A DNA stretch of 55,421 nt from NCBI GenBank assembly GCA_036494005.1, contig DASXOV010000194.1, positions 1 through 55,421 on the forward strand. The letters are read 5' to 3'. Shown piece after piece: positions 25,581-34,113 of this stretch. Position 1 is the stretch's first letter. Each line of letters opens with the position of its first letter. Position numbers and translations under genes: made by a program. The notes under the pieces were generated by a model. The model saw only the letters and a program-made list of their open reading frames with translations. It did no database searches and was not told the origin of the DNA. Source of the DNA: GCA-003244245 sp036494005 (lineage in GTDB: Bacteria; Actinomycetota; Actinomycetes; Mycobacteriales; Pseudonocardiaceae).

Positions 25581-25608
25581 GGTCCTCGGTGCGCAGGAAC
25601 GGGCCGCC

Positions 25609-26040
25609 ATGGGAGTCGGGCAGATCGTCGGCTTGGTCCTGTTCCTCGTCGCGCTCTTCATCCTGATTCGAGCGATCCGCCGGATCCGGCTGGTACGCCG
25701 GGGCGGGATCGATGTGGCGCTGCGATCGAGCCCGGACGAGGGTCTGCGCGGCTGGCATCTGGGGGTGGGGCGCTACCGGGGCGACGACTTCTCCTGGTTC
25801 CGGTTCTCCAGCCTGCGATCCGGCCCCGACCGGGTGCTGGACCGGGAACAGCTGGAGATCGTGGAACGACGCTCTCCCACGCTGCCGGAGAGCTACGCGA
25901 TGCCGAGTGGGTCGGTCGTGCTGCGTTGCCGTACCGAGGTGGGGGAGTTGGAACTTGCGATGCGGCGGGACACGCTCACCGGGTTTCTTTCCTGGCTCGA
26001 GTCGGCGCCCCCTGGACGCGGCACGCCGTGGGCCTGCTGA
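25609..26040 (+). CDS. DUF2550 family membrane-anchored protein
   Basis: A 143-residue protein with one N-terminal membrane helix (about residues 4-22) and a soluble domain with GWHLGVGRYRGDDFSWFR and LPESYAMPSGSVVLRC, the DUF2550 signature. It follows atpC after 28 bases, its conserved place in actinobacteria (the position of Rv1312 in M. tuberculosis, from memory). The function is unknown. It converges on the adenosyltransferase gene. Confidence 0.9.
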   Translation: MGVGQIVGLVLFLVALFILIRAIRRIRLVRRGGIDVALRSSPDEGLRGWHLGVGRYRGDDFSWFRFSSLRSGPDRVLDREQLEIVERRSPTLPESYAMPSGSVVLRCRTEVGELELAMRRDTLTGFLSWLESAPPGRGTPWAC

Positions 26041-26050
26041 CGTGCGATGC

Positions 26051-26626
26051 TCACGACCTGGTCTCCCCCGGCATCCAGAGCACGTCGCCGTCCGGGTTGG
26101 CGACGCGGCCCAGAATGAACAGGAGATCGGAGAGCCGGTTGAGGTAGCGCGCCGTGATCGGGTTGGTGCGCTGCGGATCGGCCTGCAGCAGTGCCCAGGT
26201 ACTGCGCTCGGCCCTGCGGGTCACGACTCTCGCGGTGTGCAGCAACGCCGCGCCGGGCGTCCCGCCGGGCAGGATGAACGAGTCCAGCTTGGGCAGCGCG
26301 GCGTTGAACTCGTCACACCAGCCCTCCAGCCGGGTGACGTAGCTCTCCGCGATCCGCAGCGGGGGGTATTCGGGATCCGGCGCGATCGGGTTGCACAGGT
26401 CGGCGCCGACGTCGAAGAGATCGTTCTGTACCTGACGCAGCACGGTGACCGGCCGCCCGGCCAGCGATCCCATCGCCAGTGCCACACCGAGGGCGCAGTT
26501 GGCTTCCTCGACGTCGGCATAGGCGACCAGCCGCGGATCGGTCTTCGCCACCCGGGAGAAATCCCCGAGACCGCTGGTCCCATCGTCCCCGGTGCGGGTG
26601 TAGATCCTCGTCAGGTGCACGGCCAT
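26051..26626 (-). CDS. PduO-type cob(I)alamin adenosyltransferase
   Basis: A 191-residue enzyme that transfers the adenosyl group of ATP to cob(I)alamin, making coenzyme B12. It starts MAVHLTRIYTRTGDDGTSGLGD, the ATP-binding motif of the PduO family; later motifs include VEEANCALGVAL, FILPGGTPGAALLHTARVVTRRAER and NRLSDLLFILGR. The frame is open upstream to 26695 but the conserved start is at 26626. It lies near the B12-dependent mutase at 28.5 kb, which needs its product. Confidence 0.95.
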   Translation of the reverse strand: MAVHLTRIYTRTGDDGTSGLGDFSRVAKTDPRLVAYADVEEANCALGVALAMGSLAGRPVTVLRQVQNDLFDVGADLCNPIAPDPEYPPLRIAESYVTRLEGWCDEFNAALPKLDSFILPGGTPGAALLHTARVVTRRAERSTWALLQADPQRTNPITARYLNRLSDLLFILGRVANPDGDVLWMPGETRS

Positions 26627-26781
26627 GCCCGTGACGGTAACCCCTCCACCCGCGCGGTGCCCGCGGTCCCCCGGGTCGGCGACCGGGGCCGACACGTCCG
26701 GGTCGATCCCGTCAACCCGACGTGCCTACCTGAGCCGCCCCACTGTCAGCCTGCTGAGTGCCCCCGGCATCATGGTCGCTC

Positions 26782-28059
26782 GTGAGCGAGCACTTCAGGG
26801 TCCGTGGTGGTGCCCGGTTGACCGGCGAGGTGCAGGTCGTGGGCGCGAAGAACAGCGTGCTGAAGCTGATGGCCGCAGCACTGCTGGCCGAGGGAACCAC
26901 CACCCTCACGAACTGCCCGGAGATTCTCGACGTCCCGCTGATGGCCGATGTGCTGCGCGGACTGGGATGCGAGGTCGAGATCATCGGCGACACCACGCAC
27001 ATCACCACGCCCGCGGAACCCAAGCACGAGGCCGACTACGGCTCGGTGAGCAAGCTGCGTGCCTCGGTGTGTGTGCTCGGCCCGCTGGTCGGCCGGTGCC
27101 GTCGAGCCAGGGTCGCGCTGCCCGGCGGGGACGCCATCGGCTCCCGGCCGCTGGACATGCACCAGAACGGGCTGCGCAAACTGGGCGCCCGCAGCGAGAT
27201 CGAGCACGGCTGCGTGGTGGCCGAGGCCGAGGGCCTGCACGGGGCGCAGATCTGGCTGGACTTCCCGAGCGTCGGGGCGACCGAGAACATCCTGATGGCC
27301 GCAGCGCTCGCCCAGGGCACCACGATCATCGACAACGCCGCCCGTGAGCCGGAGATCGTCGACCTCTGCCTGATGTTGCGGCAGATGGGCGCCCAGATCA
27401 GCGGGGAGGGCAGCTCCACGCTCACCGTCGAGGGGGTGGACGAGCTGCGGCCCGCCACCCACCGCGTGATCGGGGACCGGATCGTGGGGGCGACGTGGGC
27501 CTTCGCCGCCGCGATGACCCAGGGTGACGTCACCGTGCGTGGTGTCAACCCGCACCATCTGGACCTGGTGCTGGAGAAGCTGCGTCTGGGCGGGGCCGAG
27601 GTCGATCAGCCGCCCGGTGAGCCCGAGGCCTTCCGGGTGGTGATGCCAGGCCGGCCGTCCTCGGTCGACTTCGTGACCCTGCCCTACCCGGGCTTCGCCA
27701 CCGACCTCCAGCCCATGGCGATCGCGCTGTCCGCTGTCTCCGAGGGCACCTCGATGATCACCGAGAATGTGTTCGAAGCCCGGTTTCGGTTCGTCGAGGA
27801 GATGATCCGGCTGGGCGCGGACGCTCGCACCGACGGTCACCATGCCGTCATCCGCGGCGTGGAGCGGCTCTCCAGCGCGCCGGTATGGGCCTCCGACATC
27901 CGGGCTGGTGCCGGGCTGGTGCTCGCCGGACTGTGCGCCGACGGCGTCACCGACGTGTGGGATGTCTTCCACATCGACCGTGGCTACCCACGATTCCTGG
28001 AGAATCTGGCGTCGCTGGGTGCCGACGTCCGGCGGGTCAGCGCACCGCCGGAGCGCTGA
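26782..28059 (+). CDS. murA: UDP-N-acetylglucosamine 1-carboxyvinyltransferase
   Basis: A 425-residue enzyme that adds enolpyruvate from PEP to UDP-GlcNAc, the first committed step of peptidoglycan synthesis. Conserved parts are VVGAKNSVLKLMAAALLAEG, LRASVCVLGPLVGR and PYPGFATDLQPM. The catalytic-loop cysteine (Cys115 in E. coli) is replaced by aspartate in LPGGDAIGSRPLD; by my count this is Asp117, as in M. tuberculosis MurA. That change makes the enzyme insensitive to fosfomycin. I chose the GTG at 26782 (MSEHFRVRGG) over an in-frame start at 26758. Confidence 0.96.
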   Translation: MSEHFRVRGGARLTGEVQVVGAKNSVLKLMAAALLAEGTTTLTNCPEILDVPLMADVLRGLGCEVEIIGDTTHITTPAEPKHEADYGSVSKLRASVCVLGPLVGRCRRARVALPGGDAIGSRPLDMHQNGLRKLGARSEIEHGCVVAEAEGLHGAQIWLDFPSVGATENILMAAALAQGTTIIDNAAREPEIVDLCLMLRQMGAQISGEGSSTLTVEGVDELRPATHRVIGDRIVGATWAFAAAMTQGDVTVRGVNPHHLDLVLEKLRLGGAEVDQPPGEPEAFRVVMPGRPSSVDFVTLPYPGFATDLQPMAIALSAVSEGTSMITENVFEARFRFVEEMIRLGADARTDGHHAVIRGVERLSSAPVWASDIRAGAGLVLAGLCADGVTDVWDVFHIDRGYPRFLENLASLGADVRRVSAPPER

Positions 28060-28060
28060 A

Positions 28061-28447
28061 TCAATCGGAGTTGGCCAGCACGACCCTGGCGTCGACCTCG
28101 TCCTCGGCGAAGACCAGGATGCTGCGCCCGATCCGATCTGTGGTCGGGCGGACCGTGGCCCGGATGCCGTCGGCAGCCAGCCGGCGTCGGAGCACGTCGG
28201 CGGCTTCGGCGTTGGGTACCACGGCCACTTCGCGGAGCAGACCGAGGTCGCCGTCGTCGTGCTCGGGGGGCGGGGCGACGTGCTGTGTATGGGTGCCGTA
28301 GGTCCAGCGCAGCATCCCGCCCAGCAGTGCGACGAGCAGCAGCGCGAGCAGCGGCCCGACGACGAAGTGCAGGCCGTCCGCAGGCAGTTCCACCAGGTCA
28401 TGGTGAGCCAGCCGGTGGCGCGCCGCCAGTCCGCAGGTCGACGGCAT
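28061..28447 (-). CDS. small membrane protein with DUF2007-like C-terminus
   Basis: A 128-residue protein. One or two hydrophobic stretches span residues about 27-48, then an acidic linker, then an ACT-like region (residues about 75-128, VAVVPNAEAADVLRRRLAAD, FAEDEVDARVVLA) resembling DUF2007 putative signal-transducing proteins. It is convergent with murA, one base apart. The function is unknown and the family call is tentative. Confidence 0.6.
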   Translation of the reverse strand: MPSTCGLAARHRLAHHDLVELPADGLHFVVGPLLALLLVALLGGMLRWTYGTHTQHVAPPPEHDDGDLGLLREVAVVPNAEAADVLRRRLAADGIRATVRPTTDRIGRSILVFAEDEVDARVVLANSD

Positions 28448-28496
28448 CGGGTGGCGCCTGTGAGGAACAGCATTCGGGCCCGGTGCTACCGGCGAG

Positions 28497-28502
28497 TAGC
28501 GT
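28497..28502 (+). promoter_or_regulatory. -10 element for ecm
   Basis: TAGCGT fits TAnnnT, 20 bases before the ATG and just upstream of CGGAGG, giving a short leader with a ribosome-binding site. Confidence 0.4.
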
Positions 28503-28522
28503 CACGGTTCGGAGGTGCGCCG

Positions 28523-30526
28523 ATGCCTTATCCCAGTGATCATGGCCGGGACCGGCCGTGGGTGATGCGGACCTACGCCGGGCACTCGTCGGCACGCACG
28601 TCGAACGCGCTCTACCGGCGCAATCTCGGCAAGGGCCAGACCGGGCTCTCGGTGGCGTTCGATCTGCCCACCCAGACCGGTTACGACCCCGACCACGAGC
28701 TGGCCCGCGGTGAGGTGGGCAAGGTCGGCGTTCCGGTCTGCCACATCGGTGACATGCGCACGCTGTTCGACGGTATCCCGATGGCTCAGGCCAACACGTC
28801 GATGACGATCAACGCCACCGCGATGTGGCTGCTCGCGCTCTACGCCTCGGTCGCCGAGGAGCACGGTGCGGACCTGGCGCAGCTGTCGGGCACCACGCAG
28901 AACGACATCATCAAGGAGTATCTGTCCCGGGGGACCTACGTGTTCCCGCCCGCACCGAGCCTGCGGCTGATCACCGACATGGTCGTGTACACGGTCAGCC
29001 GGATCCCGAAGTGGAACCCGATCAACATCTGCAGCTACCACCTGCAGGAGGCGGGCGCGACACCGGTACAGGAGATCGCCTACGCCATGTGCACGGCCAT
29101 CGCGGTGCTCGACTCGGTTCGCGACAGCGGCCAGGTCGCACCGGAGGACTTCGCGAACGTCGTCGGGCGGATGTCGTTCTTCGTCAACGCCGGCGTGCGT
29201 TTCGTCGAGGAGATGTGCAAGCTGCGCGCCTTCGTCGAACTGTGGGATGAGATCTGCTTGCGGCGATACGGGGTGCGGGACCCGAAGCTGCGGCGGTTCC
29301 GGTACGGCGTGCAGGTCAACTCACTGGGGCTCACCGAGGCGCAGCCGGAGAACAACGTGCAGCGCATCGTGCTGGAAATGCTTGCGGTGACGCTGTCCCG
29401 GGACGCCAGGGCCCGTGCGGTGCAGCTGCCCGCGTGGAACGAGGCGCTGGGGCTGCCCCGGCCTTGGGACCAGCAGTGGGCACTGCGGATGCAGCAGGTG
29501 CTGGCCTACGAGACCGATCTGCTGGAGTACGAGGATCTCTTCGACGGTTCCCGGGTGGTGCAGGCGCGGGTCGCCGAGATCGCCGACGGTGCCCGCGGCG
29601 AGATCGACCGGGTGCAGGGCATGGGTGGCGCGATCGCCGCCGTCGAGTCCGGCTACATGAAGTCGCAGCTGGTCTCCTCGCTCGCCGGGCGGCGGGGTCG
29701 GATCGAGGACGGCGCGGACGTGGTGGTCGGGGTGAACCGGTTCACCGAGACCGACCCGAGCCCGCTGCAGGCCGACGGCGCGGGGGCGATCGAGACCGTC
29801 GACCCGGCGACCGAGGCGCTGGCGGTCGAGGCGATCCGGGCCTGGCGGGCCGGCCGGGATCCGGCGGCGGTGGACCGGGCGCTGGGCGGGCTGGTCGAGG
29901 CCGCGACGAGCGGGGCCAACCTGGTGGAGGCCTCCATGGCCTGCGCCCGGGTGGGCGTGACGACCGGGGAGTGGGCAGGTGCGCTGCGCGGCGTGTTCGG
30001 TGAGTACCGGGCGCCGACCGGGGTGTCGGCAGCGGCCGTGGCCGGCGAGGCCGGTGCCGCGGGCGATGCGATCGGCCGGGTGCGCGAGCGGGTGCGTGTC
30101 GTCGGTGCGGAGTTGGGCGAGCGGCTGCGGATGCTGGTCGGCAAGCCTGGCCTCGACGGGCACTCCAACGGCGCCGAACAGGTGGCGGTACGTGCCCGCG
30201 ACGTCGGTTTCGAGGTGATCTATCAGGGCATCCGGCTCACTCCGGCCCAGATCGTCGCGGCCGCTGTGCAGGAGGACGTGCACGTGGTGGGCCTCTCGGT
30301 GCTCTCCGGCTCGCATCTCGAGGTGGTGCCCGCCGTGGTCGACGGCCTGCGCGCGGCGGGCGCAGGGGACGTGCCGGTGGTGGTCGGCGGGATCATCCCG
30401 CCGCGCGACGCCGAGGCGTTGCTCGCCAAGGGTGTTGCCGAGGTGTTCACCCCGAAGGACTTCGAGCTCACCGACATCATGGATCGGATCGTGGACCTGG
30501 TCCGCGCTCGCGTCCCTTCCCGCTGA
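28523..30526 (+). CDS. ecm: ethylmalonyl-CoA mutase (MeaA-type, B12-dependent)
   Basis: A 667-residue single-chain acyl-CoA mutase, an adenosylcobalamin enzyme that converts ethylmalonyl-CoA to methylsuccinyl-CoA in the ethylmalonyl-CoA pathway. The TIM-barrel domain (1-520) includes GLSVAFDLPTQTGYDPDH, NTSMTINATAMWLL and EAQPENNVQRIVLEML; the C-terminal cobalamin domain (about 535-667) has the base-off motif in GLDGHSNGAEQVAVRARD. Sequence blocks agree better with the MeaA/Ecm branch from Streptomyces than with MutB or IcmA. CGGAGG precedes the ATG at 28523. Activity on ethylmalonyl-CoA rather than a related substrate is inferred. Confidence 0.88.
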   Translation: MPYPSDHGRDRPWVMRTYAGHSSARTSNALYRRNLGKGQTGLSVAFDLPTQTGYDPDHELARGEVGKVGVPVCHIGDMRTLFDGIPMAQANTSMTINATAMWLLALYASVAEEHGADLAQLSGTTQNDIIKEYLSRGTYVFPPAPSLRLITDMVVYTVSRIPKWNPINICSYHLQEAGATPVQEIAYAMCTAIAVLDSVRDSGQVAPEDFANVVGRMSFFVNAGVRFVEEMCKLRAFVELWDEICLRRYGVRDPKLRRFRYGVQVNSLGLTEAQPENNVQRIVLEMLAVTLSRDARARAVQLPAWNEALGLPRPWDQQWALRMQQVLAYETDLLEYEDLFDGSRVVQARVAEIADGARGEIDRVQGMGGAIAAVESGYMKSQLVSSLAGRRGRIEDGADVVVGVNRFTETDPSPLQADGAGAIETVDPATEALAVEAIRAWRAGRDPAAVDRALGGLVEAATSGANLVEASMACARVGVTTGEWAGALRGVFGEYRAPTGVSAAAVAGEAGAAGDAIGRVRERVRVVGAELGERLRMLVGKPGLDGHSNGAEQVAVRARDVGFEVIYQGIRLTPAQIVAAAVQEDVHVVGLSVLSGSHLEVVPAVVDGLRAAGAGDVPVVVGGIIPPRDAEALLAKGVAEVFTPKDFELTDIMDRIVDLVRARVPSR

Positions 30527-30534
30527 CTGATATA

Positions 30535-30548
30535 CGCCCTTTCGGGCG
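30535..30548 (+). terminator. weak terminator after ecm
   Basis: CGCCC-TTTC-GGGCG forms a short stem with a four-base loop, beginning eight bases after the ecm stop and followed by the T-rich run ACTGTTTGATTTGATT, unusual for this GC-rich window. Confidence 0.4.
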
Positions 30549-30555
30549 GTACTGT

Positions 30556-30584
30556 TTGATTTGATTCGAGCCGATCGATACTTT
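30556..30584 (+). promoter_or_regulatory. promoter of the decayed ehu operon
   Basis: TTGATT (30556-30561), a 17-base spacer and TACTTT (30579-30584) form a good promoter in an AT-rich pocket upstream of the broken substrate-binding gene. A palindrome-like AT-rich tract (CAGTAACGATAAGCGAG) follows. Confidence 0.45.
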
Positions 30585-30658
30585 CAGTAACGATAAGCGA
30601 GTTTGTCACCTGATGGTGCAATACCGGGCGCACATACCGGCCGGGTACGGCCAGGGCG

Positions 30659-31457
30659 GTGATCGTGGCGGGACATGCGTGGACCCGGCGGGACTTCCTG
30701 AAGGGTTCCGCGACCGCGGGTGGTCTCACCGTGGCCGGTTCCGTGTTCGCGGCCTGCACCAGCACCGGTAGTGGTGGCAGCGCACTGGCGGACGCCAGAC
30801 GGACCGGCACGATCAAGGTCGGTATCGCGGGCGAGGTGCCCTACGGTTTCACCGCGAACGGGCGGTCACGGGGGAGGCGCCCGAGGTCGCCAGGGTGGTG
30901 TTCGGCAAGCTGGGGATCACTGACATGCGGGCTCAGCAGGTGGAGTTCGACAGCCTGATCGGTGGGCTCAACGCCCATCTGTTCGATGTCGTCTCGGCCG
31001 GGATGTTCATCACGCCCAAGCGGTGCCTGCAAGCCGCGTTCTCCAGCCCGGACTACCTGGCTCCGGAGGCGTTGCTGGTGCCGAAGGGCAACCCGCAACA
31101 GGTTCTGCGGTTCTCCGATCTCACCGCGAAGCGACCGAAAGTGGCCGTGCTCAGCGGCCGGGTCTACGCGGCGGCGCTGACCAACATCTCGCTCAACTGG
31201 CTGGCCAGGCAGAACCCGGCCGCGCCGGTGGAGGTGACCCCGGCGTTCAACCCGGTGATAGCCGGGGTGCAGGTCCGCTCCGCGGGCGTGTTCGTGTTCC
31301 GCAGGTCGGACAACGACCTGCGCGAGGCGTTCAACCGTGAGTTGCGCGCGATTCACGCGGACGGCCAGTGGCTGCAGGTCGCCGCGGCTTCGCCCGGTCG
31401 AACCTGCCGGGGCCGGACCTGACGACCGAGCAGCTGTGCCGAGCGCCCGCCGGCTGA
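30659..31457 (+). pseudogene. ehuB: broken ectoine ABC transporter binding protein (ehuB)
   Basis: The product starts with a twin-arginine/lipoprotein leader (TRRDFLKGSATAGG ... VFAAC) and reads RTGTIKVGIAGEVPYGFTANG. Around 30865 one base is missing, and the sequence resumes in another frame with VTGEAPEVARVVFGKLG and SAGMFITPKRCLQAAFS. The family's roughly 40 residues between VAVLSG and RVYAAALT are deleted in frame near 31155. A further shift near 31380 moves the expected end (NLPGPDLTTEQLCRAPAG) into a third frame. These features match EhuB, the ectoine/hydroxyectoine binding lipoprotein. With two shifts and a deletion it cannot be functional. Confidence 0.8.
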
Positions 31458-31483
31458 GTAACGGGCCGGGCTGAGGGGCCGCC

Positions 31484-32146
31484 ATGATGGAGCGCGTCTC
31501 GGGGTACCTGGTCACCCTGCTGACGGGGTTGCCCACCACGCTGGCCGTCACGGCCGGTGGCATCGCGCTGTGCATCGTGGCGTCCTTCACCGCCGGTCTG
31601 GCCCTGGTGTCGCCCTCGGCCGCGGTTCGCGGGGTCAGCCGGGTCTACGTCGAGATCTGGCGTGGCACATCCGAGGTCGGGCAACTGTTCTGGATCTTCT
31701 TCGCGCTACCGGTGCTGATCGGCTTGCAGTGGGTGCCGCTCTGGGCCGCGGTGCTGGTGCTCGGGCTCAACCACGGTGCCTACGGCGCCGAGATCGTCCG
31801 CGGTGCCGTGCAATCGGTGCCGATGCAGCAGCATGAGGGCGCTGTCGCGTTGAGCATGTCCTGGACGCAGCGGACAATCCGGGTGATCTTGCCGCAGGCG
31901 CTGGCCGAGATGGTGCCGCCGCTGAACAACCTGTTCATCCAGCTGCTCAAGGCCAGTTCGCTGGTTTCCTTGGTCTTCCTGTCGGACATGACGTTTCAGG
32001 CCACCGAGGTGCTGCTGCCGACCGACACCAGCCACGCGTTCAGCATCCTGCTGGCGCTGCTGGTGGCATACCTGGGGCTGTCGTTGCTGATCACCGCGGT
32101 GATGACGGTCGTGGAGCGCTGGGCCACCCGGCTGGCCGACCGGTGA
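31484..32146 (+). CDS. ehuC: ectoine/hydroxyectoine ABC permease EhuC-like
   Basis: A 220-residue His/Glu/Gln-type ABC permease with about five membrane helices. The coupling motif is EGAVALSMSWTQRTIRVILPQAL (shown in part), with ALAEMVPPLNNLFIQLLK after it. By neighbourhood it is EhuC, one of two permeases for ectoine uptake. The frame is intact and starts MMERVSGYLV. It overlaps the ehuD stub by GTGA. Because EhuB and EhuD are broken and no ATPase gene follows, it probably no longer works. Confidence 0.82.
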   Translation: MMERVSGYLVTLLTGLPTTLAVTAGGIALCIVASFTAGLALVSPSAAVRGVSRVYVEIWRGTSEVGQLFWIFFALPVLIGLQWVPLWAAVLVLGLNHGAYGAEIVRGAVQSVPMQQHEGAVALSMSWTQRTIRVILPQALAEMVPPLNNLFIQLLKASSLVSLVFLSDMTFQATEVLLPTDTSHAFSILLALLVAYLGLSLLITAVMTVVERWATRLADR

Positions 32147-32250
32147 CCGCCGTCTGGAGCTGGGACTACGTCTGGCAGATCCTGCCTGCCCTCGCGCGGG
32201 GGCTGCTCGTGACGCTGCGGCCGCGGTGCTCGGGTGCCCGTACCGTCTGA
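32143..32250 (+). pseudogene. ehuD: truncated ehuD permease stub
   Basis: The 35-residue product begins MTAVWSWDYVWQILPALARG and continues LLVTLR, matching the start of EhuD. It then runs into unrelated sequence and a stop. The remaining membrane domain, and the ehuA ATPase gene expected after it, are missing, so the right side of the operon was lost in a deletion ending near 32220. Confidence 0.7.
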
Positions 32251-32369
32251 TAACAATAGTCCACGAGTACTTCGATAGTCGGTGCACGCCACTGCCCTAC
32301 CCGAATGAGAGGTGATGGTGGTGTCCACGGCCACGTGTTGTGCCCCGCGTGGACACCACCGGACAGGTT

Positions 32370-33758
32370 TCAGGCTGGATCGGGGTCTGAGACGGATGAT
32401 GTGTGGGGTGTCAGGTCATCCGACAACCGCCGGGCCGCTTCGGTACCACGCAGTGGCGTGCGGGCCGTCTCCTTCATCAACATAATCGGGACGATGGCGA
32501 TGGCGGCAGCAGCCATCAGATAATAGGCGGGAATAAAATCGTTTCCGGTCTGCCTCAGCAGAATGGTGATTATAACTGGCGCTGTACCACCGAACAGTGA
32601 CGTGGAAATGTTGTAGCTCACCGCGAAACCGGCATACCGGACCCGCGTGTCGAAGATCGCCGGCAGCGTAGATCCGATCACCGCCAGGATGCAGACCAGG
32701 AAGAACCCGATGATCGCGAGCCCGAAGAGGGTGCTGAGGGGGCTGCCCATCGACAATAGTAGGAAGGCCGGGTAGCTGAACAGCAGGTAGCCGATCGCTG
32801 AGACGAGCATCAGCGGCTTGCGTCCGATCCGGTCCGACAGCGCACCCAGTGGCAGGATGATTGCCATCATGGCCAGCATCACGACGACACTCATCCACAG
32901 CGAGGTCTGGTCGGAGATGTGCAGGACGCCGGTCAGATAGCTGGGCATGTAGGTCAGTACGGTGTAGTCGGCCACGTTGATCAGGATCACTATCCCAACG
33001 CAGATCAACATGTCGCGCCAGTGTTTGGTCAGCGCTTCCCGCAGCGGGGCCCGCGGCGCGGTGTCAGTGGCTGCGCGTTGCTCCAGTTCCTTGAAGGCCG
33101 GACTCTCGTCGAGCCGCAGCCGCAGGTAGAGCCCGATCACGCCGAGCGGCAGCGCGACGAGGAACGGAACTCGCCAACCCCAGGAGTTCATCGCCTCGGT
33201 GGGTAGCTCGATGGTGAGCACCGTGGCCAGAATCGCGCCTGCCGTGAACCCGGACAGCGTCCCGAACTCCAGCCAGCTGCCGAGGAAGCCACGGCGGCGG
33301 TCCGGGGAGGACTCGGAGATGTAAGTGGCCGCACCAGCGTACTCGCCGCCGGTGGAGAAGCCCTGCACCATGCGGATCGCGACCAGCAGGATCGGCGCCC
33401 ATATTCCGATCTGCGCATAGCTGGGCAGCAGCCCGACGAGGAACGTCGCTCCCGACATCAACAGGATGGTGGCCGCCAGCACCCGCTTGCGGCCGATCTT
33501 GTCGCCCAGCGGGCCGAAGAAGAGACTGCCGAGCGGGCGGATGACGAACGACGCCGCGAACACCGCGAAAGCCGACAGGGTCTTGGCGCTCTGGTCGGTG
33601 ACAGGGAAGAACTGCCCGCCGATGATGGTCGCCACGTAGCTGTAGGCCGCGAAGTCGAACCACTCCGTCGCATTGCCGATCGCGGCGGCGGCGACCGCCT
33701 TCCGCGTCGCGGACTCGTCGGGTGCGGGTGCTGATCTGGCTTGTTCCGTTGACGTCAT
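32370..33758 (-). CDS. MHS-family MFS transporter (ProP-like)
   Basis: A 462-residue major-facilitator protein with twelve predicted helices, of the metabolite:H+ symporter group that includes ProP (proline/betaine). Signatures are GNATEWFDFAAYSYVA in helix 1, FFGPLGDKIGRKRVL between helices 2 and 3, RMVQGFSTGGEYAGAATY in helix 4 and GALSDRIGRKPLML in the second half. The start at 33758 (MTSTEQARSAP) follows GGGAGGACCG; the open frame extends upstream to 33809 without such a site. Substrate unknown; osmolytes or organic acids are typical. It sits tail-to-tail with the dead ectoine operon. Confidence 0.9.
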   Translation of the reverse strand: MTSTEQARSAPAPDESATRKAVAAAAIGNATEWFDFAAYSYVATIIGGQFFPVTDQSAKTLSAFAVFAASFVIRPLGSLFFGPLGDKIGRKRVLAATILLMSGATFLVGLLPSYAQIGIWAPILLVAIRMVQGFSTGGEYAGAATYISESSPDRRRGFLGSWLEFGTLSGFTAGAILATVLTIELPTEAMNSWGWRVPFLVALPLGVIGLYLRLRLDESPAFKELEQRAATDTAPRAPLREALTKHWRDMLICVGIVILINVADYTVLTYMPSYLTGVLHISDQTSLWMSVVVMLAMMAIILPLGALSDRIGRKPLMLVSAIGYLLFSYPAFLLLSMGSPLSTLFGLAIIGFFLVCILAVIGSTLPAIFDTRVRYAGFAVSYNISTSLFGGTAPVIITILLRQTGNDFIPAYYLMAAAAIAIVPIMLMKETARTPLRGTEAARRLSDDLTPHTSSVSDPDPA

Positions 33759-34099
33759 CGGTCCTCCCAGTTGTCCGATGGCCGGCTGTCGGGGGAGACA
33801 AACGGTCACGGAACGCGTGTCGGGCTCACGTGTGATCAGGTCCGCGGGGCTGCGACTGCTGGGCGAACCATTACCACGAGTGAGTGGTGATCATCCGGCT
33901 GACTGCGGTCCTCTGCGGGACCTCCTCTCACAAAGAGTGACCGGCGGCCGACACTGAGGACACGCCAGGCTGGGTCCGGGTCCTACTAGCGTGTCCTGCG
34001 GACGCAGTGTGTAACAAGTGTCCACTGTGGGGGCACGCTACCTTGTCACCCCCGGGACCGCAGCCCCCATCACGCAGAGATATCCAGATGTGCAGGCAC

Positions 34100-34105
34100 T
34101 ACTGT
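34100..34105 (+). promoter_or_regulatory. -10 element for nucS
   Basis: TACTGT fits TAnnnT and ends eight bases before the GTG at 34114. It supports this start and a leaderless transcript. The upstream stretch 33759-34099 holds no recognisable gene. Confidence 0.45.
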
Positions 34106-34113
34106 GCCGCACT

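Noticed and set aside
26770..28473. A 567-codon minus-strand open frame opposite murA
   Set aside because: It reads across the complement of murA and the small membrane gene; no recognisable protein.
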